Part shown: piece after piece, positions 53,985-64,000 of the stretch
How the letters are laid out: each line of letters starts with the position of its first letter
How positions within the stretch are numbered: the first letter of the stretch is position 1
Assembly: GCA_034401135.1 (NCBI GenBank)
Contig: JAWZSP010000006.1
Location: 62,001 to 126,000, forward strand
Length of the DNA stretch: 64,000 nt
Direction: 5' to 3'
Origin: Volutella citrinella
Lineage: Eukaryota; Ascomycota; Sordariomycetes; Hypocreales; Nectriaceae
Translations under genes and position numbers: made by a program
Notes under the pieces: generated by a model
What the model saw: the letters and a program-made list of their open reading frames with translations, nothing else
The model's database searches: none
Told to the model about the DNA's origin: nothing

Positions 53985-55154
53985 ATGCATCTTCTTCATA
54001 TTACCGCCCTTTTGGCCGTTTGGGCTGGACTATCTGCTTCAACAACCCCCCAAGGCATCAATTGCGTTCAGCACACGGCTCGAGCAGGTCACTTCATGGA
54101 TGGACCCGCCAACATGAGCGCAGATCCTCTCATTCACTTTGATTCCCCAATGGTTACAGGTTTCAATGAAACCGTGAGCGAAAACTGGTCTTTCGACGCT
54201 GCCTCCCATGACGGAAAGGCCAGCATTGTCCTCTACCTCACCCGGGGTACAGTTGCCAACAACATCGGTGCCCAGCGTGGCTTGATTTCGATCGCGTGGG
54301 CCAACGGAACGCGATACATGGAGAATGCTTTTGTCGAGACATCGACCTTGACGACTTGCCCAAATACCACGACTGGGACTTGGACCAACGACGCTGGCAA
54401 CATAACCTGGGGCTTCTCCGCGTCCAAAAATTTCAAGCAGTCTGTTGCTACCATCAAGTCTCCCACCATCAACGGCACATTCAAGCTCAAGTCGCGAGGA
54501 CCTCCCATCTACCCTGGCGGAATGGTGTACCCTGATTCCAGGGCCAGCGTGCTGTTGGCCCCGGAAATGTACTGGCAGGAGCAGTTCCCAGTCGCTGACG
54601 CCGAGGTGCATCTCAACATTCGTGGTACACCCTTCGACCTGTACGGCGTTGGAGGGAGGGACAAGAACTGGAACTCCCGACCCTGGGCCGTCATCAGTGG
54701 GAATTGGGACATGGCTCGGGCTATTGCTGGGCCGTACGGCCTTATGCTTTGGAACTACACGTCAGCTGTGGACGGCCGCCCCTACTTTAGCGCTACGCTG
54801 ATGAAGGGCAACGAGGTCATCTTCCGCACTGCCAATCAGAAGGAGTCTGGATGCTCCGAGACCTATGGTACCGTCGAATTAACTAAGAATGGCCCTGTCC
54901 ATCTATCATCCGCCCCCGGAACCAAGTCCCCGTTGCCCAAGTCGCGCCATACGGGGTACCTCATCGACCTGGTGTCCCCAAAGACCGACGAACACTGGCG
55001 CTTCACTCTTGACTTTTCGCAGACGACTTTTTGGTTTCCTGCTAGCGAGACTCTGACTGTTGGACAGTTTGCAGGAAATGTTTCTGGCGGACTGGTGGGT
55101 GGGAAGCAATACAAGGGAATTGCATCTGGCTCGCTTCAGGAGTTTGTTCTCTAG
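53985..55154 (+). CDS. secreted lipocalin-fold protein related to fungal Diels-Alderase/CrtC-like enzymes
   Basis: A single exon of 389 residues. A signal peptide is visible: MHLLHITALLAVWAGLSAS, cleaved probably near residue 19. Ten or more N-x-S/T sites suit a secreted glycoprotein. The body resembles the two-lipocalin-domain proteins of polyketide and alkaloid clusters: WSFDAASHDGKASIVLYLTRG in the first half, RGTPFDLYGVGGRDKNWNSRP with the GGxxxNW pattern, and GPYGLMLWNY. Known relatives act as pericyclases or cyclases on complex metabolites. No polyketide synthase is in the window, so the substrate is unknown. Family placement rests on pattern and length only and should be treated as moderate. 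Confidence 0.65.
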   Translation: MHLLHITALLAVWAGLSASTTPQGINCVQHTARAGHFMDGPANMSADPLIHFDSPMVTGFNETVSENWSFDAASHDGKASIVLYLTRGTVANNIGAQRGLISIAWANGTRYMENAFVETSTLTTCPNTTTGTWTNDAGNITWGFSASKNFKQSVATIKSPTINGTFKLKSRGPPIYPGGMVYPDSRASVLLAPEMYWQEQFPVADAEVHLNIRGTPFDLYGVGGRDKNWNSRPWAVISGNWDMARAIAGPYGLMLWNYTSAVDGRPYFSATLMKGNEVIFRTANQKESGCSETYGTVELTKNGPVHLSSAPGTKSPLPKSRHTGYLIDLVSPKTDEHWRFTLDFSQTTFWFPASETLTVGQFAGNVSGGLVGGKQYKGIASGSLQEFVL

Positions 55155-55396
55155 AGAAGCATGAAATGGCTAGAATCAAGTCAAGGCAGTACTGAGTTGG
55201 ACTATTACTCTCAAGATTATTCTTAGATATGCCATCTCATTAAGGAGCGTAGGTGCCTGCTAGCACCATTACATTACTTTCTAAATAGTCGATTATAAGA
55301 ATGCAGACATTATTTACAGTCTTGGTACTTTGAACCCCACTTAGTAACAGTTGAAATAATAATGACTACCTAGCAAAGAGATATCCAAGTCTTCAG
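55155..55396. other. short intergenic, between convergent genes
   Basis: A 242-bp AT-leaning gap with two 3' ends; nothing else is seen. Confidence 0.35.
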
Positions 55397-56296
55397 TTAC
55401 TTGGCCCATTTTCCTTTGTTCTCCTCTATCCACTCCCGGTAGCCCTTGATGCCTGGGTACATCTTGCGGCACGCCTCAACATCACCACCGTAGCCATGCT
55501 CTCCAAACCAACGAAACATATCGCCCACAGTGTCACTCAGCACCACCTTTACCGTATTCGCGATGACGCAAGGTCCAATAGGCATGGACTGGCTTGTTAC
55601 TTGCTTGAAGATAGCGTCGGCCTCGGGCTGAGTGAGCTCGTCCCCAACGATGGTGATGGCGGCACCGGCATGTACAGCGGGATCCAGGAAGCTCTGGGCT
55701 GCAAACCATCCAATGTCAGAGGTGGCGACAAACTGAAGCTTCTTGGTGCCGAGCTGCTCCCACATGCGGACGAAGCCCCTGCCGTGGATATCGGGAGTCA
55801 GGTTCTCGAAGAAGGTGACGGGTCGCAGGATAGTGTAGGTCATCTGTTGCGGACTGAGTGTCGCCTGGGCGATGAGGTACTTCTCAATGTTGTACTTGGC
55901 GGCAAAGTTCTTGACATTCGTGGGATCGACGTTGGACTTTGCTGGCCCACCGCGATCGCCCGAGGCATAGACAAAATGCTCGACGCCATGAGAGACAGCG
56001 GCATCGACCATGGCTTTGCCGTAGCGCTCCTCGTCGTTGGAATTGACCAGGACGCTGAAGACACCCCACACGGGGCCGACCTGGGCAAAGATGGCCGAGA
56101 CGTCAGAGGAGTCGCCCTCGACCACTGAGACGCCTGGGAGGGCAGCTAGTCGACGTGCCCCCTCACTCGCGCTATTGCGGGTCACGCCAATGATGTTGAA
56201 GGAGCCTTGGGTGGAGGCAAGGAGATTGCTGATGAGGGCGCCGCCTTGCTTGCCTGTAGCGCCGGTCACGAGCAGAGTCTTTTGCGGGAGAGACAT
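55397..56296 (-). CDS. NmrA-like NAD(P)-binding protein (atypical SDR)
   Basis: A single exon of 299 residues. The N-terminal nucleotide motif is LLVTGATGKQGGALISNLL, the GxxGxxG form typical of NmrA-like proteins. VFSVLVNSNDEERYGKAMVDAAVSHGVEHFVYASGDRG follows the usual Rossmann pattern, and an ILRPVTFFENL segment marks the family. There is no Tyr-x3-Lys catalytic pair of classical SDRs. NmrA-like proteins sense the NAD(P) state or act as reductases; the original NmrA represses nitrogen genes. Paralogues are many in fungi, so I assign only the family. No neighbour gives a clear context. Confidence 0.85.
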   Translation of the reverse strand: MSLPQKTLLVTGATGKQGGALISNLLASTQGSFNIIGVTRNSASEGARRLAALPGVSVVEGDSSDVSAIFAQVGPVWGVFSVLVNSNDEERYGKAMVDAAVSHGVEHFVYASGDRGGPAKSNVDPTNVKNFAAKYNIEKYLIAQATLSPQQMTYTILRPVTFFENLTPDIHGRGFVRMWEQLGTKKLQFVATSDIGWFAAQSFLDPAVHAGAAITIVGDELTQPEADAIFKQVTSQSMPIGPCVIANTVKVVLSDTVGDMFRWFGEHGYGGDVEACRKMYPGIKGYREWIEENKGKWAK

Positions 56297-56843
56297 TATT
56301 GTGAGAAGTGGAAACGGGTGGATGAAATTGATGGAGATTGTCTACAGGCTAGGGCTCTCATCTTTATTTATGGTAAATGTATGCGACAGAATCACTCAAT
56401 ATGAGGATATGCTATTGCGTTTGGAGTGTTTGCGATGCGAAACCGACGGGTTGATCCTCCGCCGACGGGCGAAACTGACTGGCCGGATAGGTGGGTGGAG
56501 TAATACTAAGAAAAGCACTGAGCATGGCCCCCGACAGCCCTGCCCCGCTGGCATGGTAGGATTGTACAAGGATCATGGTGTGATCTGTTGCGGGGGGGGA
56601 TTAAGCGAAAGAGACTCGCGCTTGGTACTGAGGGCGTAGCGGCCTAATTTTCCCCCGGTGGTCACGCCGCTGTGCGAATGCGACGGCACTAATTTAGCGT
56701 GGCTATGCAGGGACATAGCCCTTGGGACACCGCCTTGGGACACAGATGCCGAGGAGTGCTGCGCATTGGATGCATTAATCAACATTCAACATCACCAAGT
56801 AGCAACCTTTTCAAGTCTCTAACACGATTTGGATTACTCGCAG
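56297..56843. other. intergenic region
   Basis: A 547-bp gap with a run of eight G near 56590. It lies between two minus-strand genes, so it holds the NmrA-like promoter. No gene is seen. Confidence 0.35.
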
Positions 56844-57439
56844 CTACAGCTCATTATAGTAGCTCTTCCAGCTATGATCCTCCTCAAATCCAAGACATTC
56901 CTTCATCTTTCTATTACTCATTGGAGCTTCTGTCGCGCCCATGTCGCGCGTGAACGGCGTGTTAGGGCATTGCAGTCTCAAGAACTCTGGTGTGCTATTT
57001 CTGTTCGTAATCTCGTCGTTGGTTGCGTTGAACAGTTGAAACCCCAACCCGTCTTTGTTGAGGCCTAGGCAGCACATCTTGCCCAGATCTCGCGCATCCG
57101 TGCATGACCAGCCGTGAACCTTCCACTTCTCTGGCTCCTTGACGTAGTTCTCAAAGACCCTTGAATACTCATGCGGTGCTATCACGGGACCGATACAAAG
57201 GCAGTATATGTCTATGTTGAATCTTGCCGCAAAGCTGCGAGCTGTTCGTTCCATGCAGATCTTGGAGAGTGCGTAGCGTCTGTCAGGTCTACCCACAGGG
57301 TGTGCACCTTTTCTCCAAGTTCGCCTGTCAATGCCACCAAGTCCAAGTTGAGAACATCGTAGCCCTTGTCGATCAGGGTCTGAATCACGTATTTGCCGGT
57401 TTTTCCGGAGCCTCCAGTGACGATCACACGCTTCGTCAT
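56844..57439 (-). pseudogene. NAD-dependent epimerase/dehydratase with internal deletion
   Basis: The minus strand starts well at 57439 (RVIVTGGSGKTGKYVIQTL, a Rossmann start) and reaches WVDLTD near 57275. There the frame breaks and the protein continues one frame off as RRYALSKICMERTARSF, then through GPVIAPHEYSRVFENYV, WSCTDARDLGKM, FNATNDEITN to the end at 56844. In intact relatives about 75-80 residues lie between these parts, including the central Rossmann segments and the Ser/Thr of the active site. The YxxxK pair (YALSK) is kept. The sequence at the junction has no splice sites that could hide the gap. I call it a deletion of roughly 230 bp with a frameshift. The product is unlikely to work. 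Confidence 0.75.
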
Positions 57440-58053
57440 GGCTCACTGATTGAGAGACGGTATTGGCTCAGGAATGGTCTATGTGTCGTCTGACTTTGTG
57501 TTGTCGTACAGGTGTCCCTTGAAACGAAAGAGAGAAAACGAATGATGTGAATTCGGGCAAATCGCTTGCAATGGCTTCAGGCGATGCAAGCACAGGCGGA
57601 GATGCTTGATCGTGTGTCCGGGAATACGACAAGAGTGAGCCTAGCCGACAAGAATCCCCAGGCTTCTTTAGACTTTAAGTACATGGACGCAGAAGGCGAG
57701 ATAATGGAACAGTCTGGCTTGCCGACCGGCTACAGCTTGTGTTAGAGTTGCCGTACAGCACCCTGCCAACGGAGGCTAGCAGCGCATGGCGCACACACGC
57801 ATATTCCAAGTGGATTCTCCGGTCCTATCAAATTGCCGCCGTCTCGGCTGACGTGGGGGCGATGCAAGCTTCGGACATTCATCGTCCGGGTAGTCCACTT
57901 CCCAGATACCGCAGAACAGCTTTGGTCAGTTCGTGTGGTATTCTGCTTGATAGTTCATAAGTCCTCTACATGCCTCATTATAACCCGTCTCGGTGGTTCC
58001 AACTTGCTGCTTCCTCACGCAACTGTTCTCAACCATTGATATTGTGATTGAGC
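57440..58053. other. intergenic region
   Basis: A 614-bp gap between the divergent starts of two broken genes; no gene or repeat is recognised. Confidence 0.35.
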
Positions 58054-59337
58054 ATGACAATGGGTAGCGAAGACTATGTGGAATTTCCCCATCTCGACGG
58101 CGATGCGACGAGGCAGGGAAAACGCGTCCTCAATCGCCATTCAACTTTCATCACGCGCGACCATGACTTTCCGCCCGCAAAAGTAAGTCGACGTGGCTGC
58201 GCTGCGCCCATTCAAGCAAGACTAACATTTCAGGCCATGCTCTACGCCGCTGGCGTGCCTGATGAGGCCACGATGCAGAATAGTCCGCATGTTGGCATTG
58301 CATCTGTGTGGTGGGAAGGTAACCCTCGCAAGTGAGTCGATGACCCTCTGAACTCTTCACCTTGCCAATGCTGATTCCCTCTCTCTAGCATGCACTGTAA
58401 GTAGCGCGTACATGGTCTGAGGCTTACTTGCTTACAATCATTGCAGTAGGGGAGCTTGGTGCCACCATCAAAGAGTCGGTGGAGAAGGAGGGCTTCCTAG
58501 GCTGGCGATACAACACGATAGGCGTTTCTGACGGCATCACAATGGGAAATGAAGGCAGGTCTTACTAGTTTCCGAATCCAAGCGTGTGCACAAGCTGATT
58601 CAAATGCGCAGGCATGAGATTCTCATTGCAATCACGAGAGATTATTGCAGACAGCATTGAAACGTCCACATGCGCCAAGGCACATGATGCCTGCATTGTC
58701 ATCCCAGGTTGCGATAAGAATATGCCTGGTTGTGTCATGGGCCTTACCCGGCAGAACAGGCCGTCAGTTGTTGTCTATGGGTGGACCCAAAGAGGCGGCT
58801 TTAGCAAAACCCTCTCGAAGCCAATTGATATCAACACGCCTTCAGAGGCACCGGGGTGCATACATGCTCGGAACATTATCAAGCTGGGACAAGGACGCAA
58901 AACATTCGGCCGAGGAAATCATCTCCGACATTGAGAAGAACTCAGTTGCAGGGCCCGGGGCTTGTGGTGGTATGTATACTGCCAACAGCCTGGCAACCAT
59001 TTCTGAGACCTTGGGGCTTTCGCTCCCGGGATGTTCAAGCGCGCCGGCATCATCACCTGCGAAAGCGCGCGAGTGCAGTCGCATGGGCGAAACAATCCGA
59101 GTACTGCTGGAGAAGAACATTCGGCCCCGCGATCTGCTCACAAAGACGTCTTTCGAGAACGATTTGACAATGATTATGGTTATTGGAGGTTCTACCAACT
59201 CTGTCTTGCACGTCTTGGCCATGGCAAGGACCGCTGATGTTGACCTTTGCCTGGATGACTTCCAAAGAGTCTTTAACAAGACACTGTTTATTACCAACTT
59301 CGCTGCGAGTGGAAAACACACTATGGAGCTGTTATAG
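58054..59337 (+). pseudogene. IlvD/Edd-family dehydratase, frameshifted and truncated
   Basis: Five exons are recognisable: 58054-58182, 58234-58331, an 8-nt exon 58389-58396, 58447-58554 and 58612 onward. Joined they read as a dihydroxyacid-dehydratase-type protein: [36 protein letters not shown], the Fe-S Cys in [11 protein letters not shown] and CGGMYTAN. The fourth intron would need a GC donor (GCAGGT), perhaps a mutated GT. Near 58855 a run of four G shifts the frame; removing one would join SEA to AYMLGTL. The later frame reads on through RPRDLLTKTSFEN to MELL and stops at 59337, where the AT-rich island begins, so the last third of the family is missing. Iron-sulfur dehydratases of this family act in branched-chain amino acid or sugar-acid metabolism; this copy is dead. 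Confidence 0.78.
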
Positions 59338-59756
59338 TAATAGGGTTAACTTAATTAGTAAGGACTCGTATTATAAAGCTAAAAATATAGAAAGTAGAAA
59401 TACCCTAATTATATAGAGTATAAGGGTAAATATTTTTAATATATATTTATAAAAATAGTGTTTAAATAATAATGTTATAAAGATGAATAAAAAAGATAAA
59501 TATAATATTTATCTTTATTATTTTACGTTTAATTAAGATAAAAGTAATAGTTAGGGTAGTCTAGATAAAGTAATAGATAAATACACTATTGGTTAATATA
59601 AGAAATAATATCTATTAGCCCAGGCAGTCTATTATTAAAGCTCTGATAAAGACAGCCGCGCACTAGATAGATATATTCAATAGCATATTGATGAGGGTCT
59701 GGTCCTTGACTTAGGGTTAGGGTTATTTATTAACTTGGTTCAATCAATACTGTCGC
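59338..59756. other. AT-rich island with TTAGGG repeats
   Basis: From about 59330 to 59650 the sequence is very rich in A and T, with many TA steps, unlike the roughly 50% GC around it. That is the look of RIP-mutated or relic transposon DNA, though no element ends are recognised. At 59711-59722 it carries TTAGGGTTAGGG, the telomere hexamer twice. No gene is present. Confidence 0.7.
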
Positions 59757-61308
59757 CTACATACTCGGTCGCACCCCCTTCATAGGCGGACCTGTGTAAA
59801 TCTCTTCATAAGTATCAATCTCCTCCAAGGCCTCCTTCAAGATGGCTAGACCTTTGCGGAAGTTTGCTTCTGAAATATTGAGAGCGACCCCAAGTCGAAT
59901 CCTGTTCCCATCCGGGTAGCACAGAAGCCCCTTGACATAGCACAGCATTCCAAACTTGCGTCCCGTGATCCTACCATCCTCAGACTCGTTGAGGAACAGA
60001 CCCATATCTGCTCCTCGATTCGTCACATACTTGAGCCATGGGTAGCTCCAGGTCTTTGTTTCCTCTTGCCAAATGTCGCCAATCCACTGTGCTCTATCGA
60101 CAAGATTCTCCTTGTCGATGATCTCAAGAGTTGCGCGTGTTGCCGCAATTGCTTGAGGTGCCATACCGAACGTGGAAACAGCCTCATAAGCGCCCACGAG
60201 ATCCATGATCTCAGACCGGCCGAGGATATAGGATGCCGGGTACACACCCGCTGTGATAGACTTGCCCATAACTACCATATCGGGCTTGTTCTCTGCACCC
60301 ATCCAATCAGAACAGAGAAACTTTCCCGTCTTACCTGAGCCCATTCGAACCTCGTCGGCGATGAACAAGATGTTATACTTCCTGCACAAATTTCTTACCC
60401 CGATGGCGAATTCCAGTTCCTCTGCAAATGTACTGCGATAGTTAGCATAGAAAGCGATGAAATAGGCAGCAATACGTACGGTTTACGGCCGTGGATGCAT
60501 TCCATGATTACAGCCGCGATCCGTTGATGATGGGTAGCAAATACAGCCTCGAAGTCCTCTACGGAGCCGTATCGAAGAAGCTCGCCGCTATCCGGGTGCG
60601 TGTTTCTCAGGTTGTCATTGGCGACCCCATACTCTACAAACAAAGATATTAACTCCCGTGCTGCGACCTGCGTGAGCTGGCAACATACCTGACTTCTGAC
60701 CCATATCATTCATGATAGGCCAAACACCCGACGCGACACCGTGATAATTGTCTGAAACACCAAGCACAAGCGCCTCTGACGGCTTGATCCCCTTGACTTT
60801 GATGCCCCATTTCCGAGCAAATTTGATGGCTGAATCAGCGCCCTCGGTCCCAGAAACCATGCCGACCATCTTGTCGTAGCCGAAGCGGTCGCACATTTCC
60901 TTGCAGAAGACGGGCCATTCAGCCACCTTTGTCGCTATGTTGGCCAGAGTAACTACCGAGGGCCGTCATGTTAGCACCAGGCGGATTCACTCTACGGGCT
61001 ATAACGTACTGTGCTGATTGGCCTTGTTCAAAGTTTCCACCAACACCGGGTGACTTTGACCAAGATTTGTTGCACTCATCATGCAAACAAAGTCCAGCAC
61101 ATCCTTTCCATCCACATCCTAAACCGTGCTCGTTGATCAGCTATTTGTACACAAACATAAACTTAGCGGGACAGCAAACCTGGAGCACAGAGCCCTGACC
61201 AGACTTGATGAAGGCTGGAAGGGGGAAAATGCCACCGGCTGAGTACTTGTCCTCGAGTTCAAGGAGTTCTTGGACTCGTGCTGAGGGTTGGGAGATTGTC
61301 TTGGCCAT
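59757..61308 (-). CDS. class III PLP aminotransferase (ornithine-aminotransferase-like)
   Basis: Five exons (61308-61180, 61118-61010, 60952-60689, 60633-60487, 60421-59757) give 437 residues; all joins keep frame. The family cofactor motif GTEGADSAIKFARKW near residues 110-125, NYHGVASGVWP, the catalytic stretch ILFIADEVRMGSGKTGKF and the Schiff-base lysine in VVMGKSITAGVYPASY (near 270) are clear. TFGMAPQAIAATRATLEII follows. Ornithine aminotransferases move the delta-amino group to 2-oxoglutarate; related enzymes act on other omega-amino acids. The FADEVR-type motif is well kept, but substrate residues cannot be judged by eye. The start ATG at 61308 gives the usual short leader. Confidence 0.85.
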
Positions 61309-62182
61309 TTTGGGACTGCAGGCTGACGTATGGCTGATCAAAGCTCACGATGAAGGAGAAGGGAAAGAGATAGGAGTAAAGCAAGAAATTGTAGAGAACC
61401 AATTTCAGTACGGCAGTAAGCACATTTTATGGACACTTGGTGAAGAAGCGGCGGCACAATTTCCTAACTGACACATCAGTCGTTCTCTCCACGATCTTCA
61501 AGCGGCGGCAGAATTCCCGTAATTGGAGTATAGGCGTGATACGAACCACAGGCGGTAGCTGAAAGGTTCCGATGCTAGTAATGAAAGGGAGGAGATGAAT
61601 GAAGATGTCCATTAACCAACTTGGTGCCGTAAAGTTGGGGCTTGGCTTGAGGCTAACTCGATATAGTAATTGTACCGCAGCCGCAACCATCGTGATAGTG
61701 ACAGTGGCTCCACAGGCCACACCCGTCATTACTCGTGTCCCCAACTCCCCTTGCAAAGGGAATTACTAGTGGCCAAAAGCAGTATGTCGACTGCTCGTCC
61801 ACGAGAATCTCTCAAAACTTCACATCGTCAAGCATGCTATGGCCCTGCTAGGTCTCAGCCGGGCAGCCCGCGCTAGCCCGCGCTATTCTACGCAGCAGCA
61901 TTCCTCAATGTCATCATCATCCCAAAACATGTTCGAAGCGGCATGACAAAGATCTCAACCGCCTTGTCATCGGGTTTTAGTTTGCAGAATTCTTCTAAAA
62001 TTTACAGGTCGTGTTCTAACGCGCTCTGAGATAGCAGCAGGTATTTAAGAGCGGTGTTTGATCAATGTGAAATGCAAATGATTTTTATGATAAATAAGAG
62101 CTACAGCCTTTGCAATAGCTGTGTATACTTAAAAAGTTTAGACGTATTGGGACGATATACACATCTTGAAACAATCGGGAAG
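61309..62182. other. intergenic region
   Basis: An 874-bp gap between two minus-strand genes. A minus-strand open frame of 109 codons (61427-61756) is hydrophobic in its first half but matches nothing I know. It holds the aminotransferase promoter. Confidence 0.35.
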
Positions 62183-63900
62183 TCAGGCGTTTGGCAGATA
62201 GTTGGGAACCCGATACTGCGCCCTGGCATGGACCAGCCAATTGACACCAGCGAAAATGAAAGTGACAACCAAGACAACACTCGCATAGTCTGCCGGTGGG
62301 TGATATTAGCACGATAGGTCTCTTTGTCCTTGTAGATATGCTGGAGGAAACCTACTCATAGTTGACCCTGTCGTGGGATATGTCGGAGGGAAAGTAAAGA
62401 ACACAATCTCAATGAGAGCAAAAGCAACCACCATTGAATTGACCAACCAACCAAGACAATTTGGAAGTCTGAAGTGGCGGCTAGTCGGTAGCACTTGCTC
62501 GGATCGTTTCCGAATCATTAGCAAGCCTGTGGGAATGGAAAACGAAATCATCTGCAGAATAATGCTTGATCCTGCAATGGCATTGAACGCCACCGTAGAG
62601 CCAAGATAAATGCACCCAAGACCAAATACAATTATCGCATTTACCGTCAAACTCCACACGGGAACCTGAAGAGTAGGGTGGATAGCTTTTAGGTGCTTAC
62701 TTGCAAGCAGCCCGCTGTCTTCAGCGAAGGCCCAGGTCATTCTAGATGCTGTCTGGACAATGGCATTGATGGCAAAGAGAGTGATAAAGAAAAGTGCCAC
62801 AAGAAACACTGTAGCAGCTGTGGGGCTCTTGAGAGATTGTTGCCACAAGACATAAATAGGCATCCTGGGATTGAGTGTTAATGACAGCCTGATTAGAATT
62901 GACTGACTTGGCACTTACGTTGTGTTGACCAACTCATCGAGGTCGCTGATACCATAGCACATGGCGATGCTAAATAGCAGACCAGTGATAGAGCCTATCG
63001 CGCTGGTAGAGATGAGAGCGCGAGGAACGACCGTCTCCGGCGATAGACATTCTTCCGCAAGATGCATAGCCCCATCTATGCCCAGGAACATGGCCGCTGG
63101 AGTCATCAAGCCTGTTATGAAGGTGATCCCATCGGACCAACCGACATTGTTCTCAAAGTTATTCCAGACAAACGTTGAAGGTTGTTTATCAGCGCGGACG
63201 AGGCAGGCAATTGATACAGTGCAAAATGTCAAGAGGCTAAGAATGACTGTTGTCATGGTTAGTTGTGAAGACGTACATCAGGATCAGGCGTGTTCTTACA
63301 ACCAACTTGATGTATCCACAGGGTTTTGCGTAGAAGGAGCAGGTTGTAAAGGTAGATTGACACATTGATGGCCTGGAAGACGAGAAAATAATGCCATCCC
63401 TGAGGTTGGTAGCCAGGGACATAAAATGACGGGAAGGACAAAAGCAGCTGACTTGCTAGGATCGTCACGGCGGCAGCCAGGAAAACCCACGAGCAGGTGC
63501 TAACGAAACCGCAAATGTAGGAGATGCCTCTGCTGAGATGCCGAGGGGCAAGGATGGAGGCGAAGTGGTACTGGCCGCCGGCTGTTGGATAGACGCTGGC
63601 CAACTCGGCAAGACTAAGGGCGACGGCAAAGTATGCGACAGCAACGACCATGATGCCATATATGACGGTGAATGTGCCGCCAGCGGACACGGCGATGGCC
63701 AATGTTGTAGCAAGGGCTGTCCAGCTGTTGCAAATGTTGAAAGCGATGGAGACCATGGACAAGGCGCCGACATGGCGCCTCATGTTGCCAGAGAGTCCAT
63801 GTGGAGCGGTCGCAGTTTCTCGCAAGTCACCGACCCGCAGGGAATCGCGTCGCTCCGAGAGTGCCGCAGTAGAGGGTTTGTCCTTGAGGTATTCGGTCAT
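62183..63900 (-). CDS. APC-superfamily amino acid/choline-type permease (ACT family)
   Basis: Four exons (63900-63300, 63246-62919, 62864-62356, 62289-62183) give 514 residues, the same length as the permease at 45-46.6 kb. Family marks include MVSIAFNICNSWTALA, SLAELASVYPTAGGQYH, the loop LGIDGAMHLAEECLSPE and the TASRMTWAFAEDSG turn. About twelve membrane segments are predicted. A tail of about 35 residues, coded by the last exon, ends VHARAQYRVPNYLPNA. It probably imports an amine or amino acid. It is close to the aminotransferase gene and transcribed in the same direction, so they may share a substrate. Confidence 0.88.
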
Positions 63901-64000
63901 GATGAGAGACGAGTAATTGTCGAGGGAAGAAGGTGAAACTATTCAAAAGGAGCACTTGGGTCTGTCTGGTGGCATTCCGGTCACAGAGAGAGCCGACCAG

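Noticed and set aside
55496..56128. 210-codon plus-strand open frame
   Set aside because: It is antisense to the NmrA-like gene; no family features.
59711..59722. telomere end
   Set aside because: Only two TTAGGG units in the middle of unique sequence with genes on both sides, so it is interstitial and not a chromosome end.
61427..61756. 109-codon hydrophobic minus-strand open frame
   Set aside because: No start context, splice support or family likeness; a chance frame is more likely.
1..64000. tRNA genes, CRISPR arrays, polyketide or peptide synthases, intact transposons
   Set aside because: I looked for these by eye and found none that I could support; a dedicated RNA and repeat search would be needed to exclude small or decayed ones.

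Overview
This window looks like nuclear DNA of a filamentous ascomycete, probably a Sordariomycete. Most genes carry short introns (about 50-90 bp, GT...AG with CTRAY-like branch sites). There are five fungal Zn2Cys6 regulators, a homeobox-C2H2 regulator, MFS and APC permeases and fungal-type catabolic enzymes. The species cannot be fixed from the sequence alone. I resolved about 30 genes and worked out exon joins by keeping the reading frame across GT/AG sites. No tRNA, rRNA, CRISPR array or intact transposon was recognised.

Layout. (1) 1-6.6 kb: a PHD-finger protein cut by the left edge, a homeobox plus C2H2 transcription factor, a PhzF-like isomerase and a branched-chain-type aminotransferase. 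(2) 7.4-20.8 kb: a compact catabolic block with a Tautomerase_3 protein, a RidA-like deaminase, a class V PLP enzyme, a fumarylacetoacetase-fold hydrolase, an amino-acid permease, an aldehyde dehydrogenase and a Zn2Cys6 regulator. Its intergenic regions share a 14-bp motif (TTAAATTNGTCAGC), which suggests one regulon. The enzyme set resembles a 2-aminomuconate-type meta-cleavage route. (3) 21-25.7 kb: a cytochrome P450 without its usual N-terminal anchor, a threonine aldolase gene broken by a nonsense codon, and an HSL-type esterase. (4) 27-43.6 kb: a carbohydrate block with a GH88 unsaturated uronyl hydrolase, a Zn2Cys6 regulator, an MFS sugar transporter, a GH28-like beta-helix protein, a secreted alginate-lyase-family protein, a secreted GH43 enzyme and a second Zn2Cys6 regulator. 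(5) 43.6-46.6 kb: an unidentified minus-strand coding remnant and an APC permease. (6) 47-53.5 kb: a nitrilase and a haem aldoxime dehydratase between two Zn2Cys6 regulators, an apparent aldoxime-to-nitrile-to-acid pathway. (7) 54-64 kb: a secreted lipocalin-fold protein, an NmrA-like protein, two decayed genes (epimerase and IlvD/Edd dehydratase), an AT-rich island carrying TTAGGG repeats, a class III aminotransferase and another APC permease.

How the genes fit together. Blocks 2, 4 and 6 each pair enzymes with a transporter and/or their own regulators, the usual form of inducible fungal catabolic clusters. Between and beyond them lie damaged genes (23.5, 56.8 and 58 kb) and an AT-rich, possibly RIP-mutated island, so the window looks like a fast-changing accessory region.
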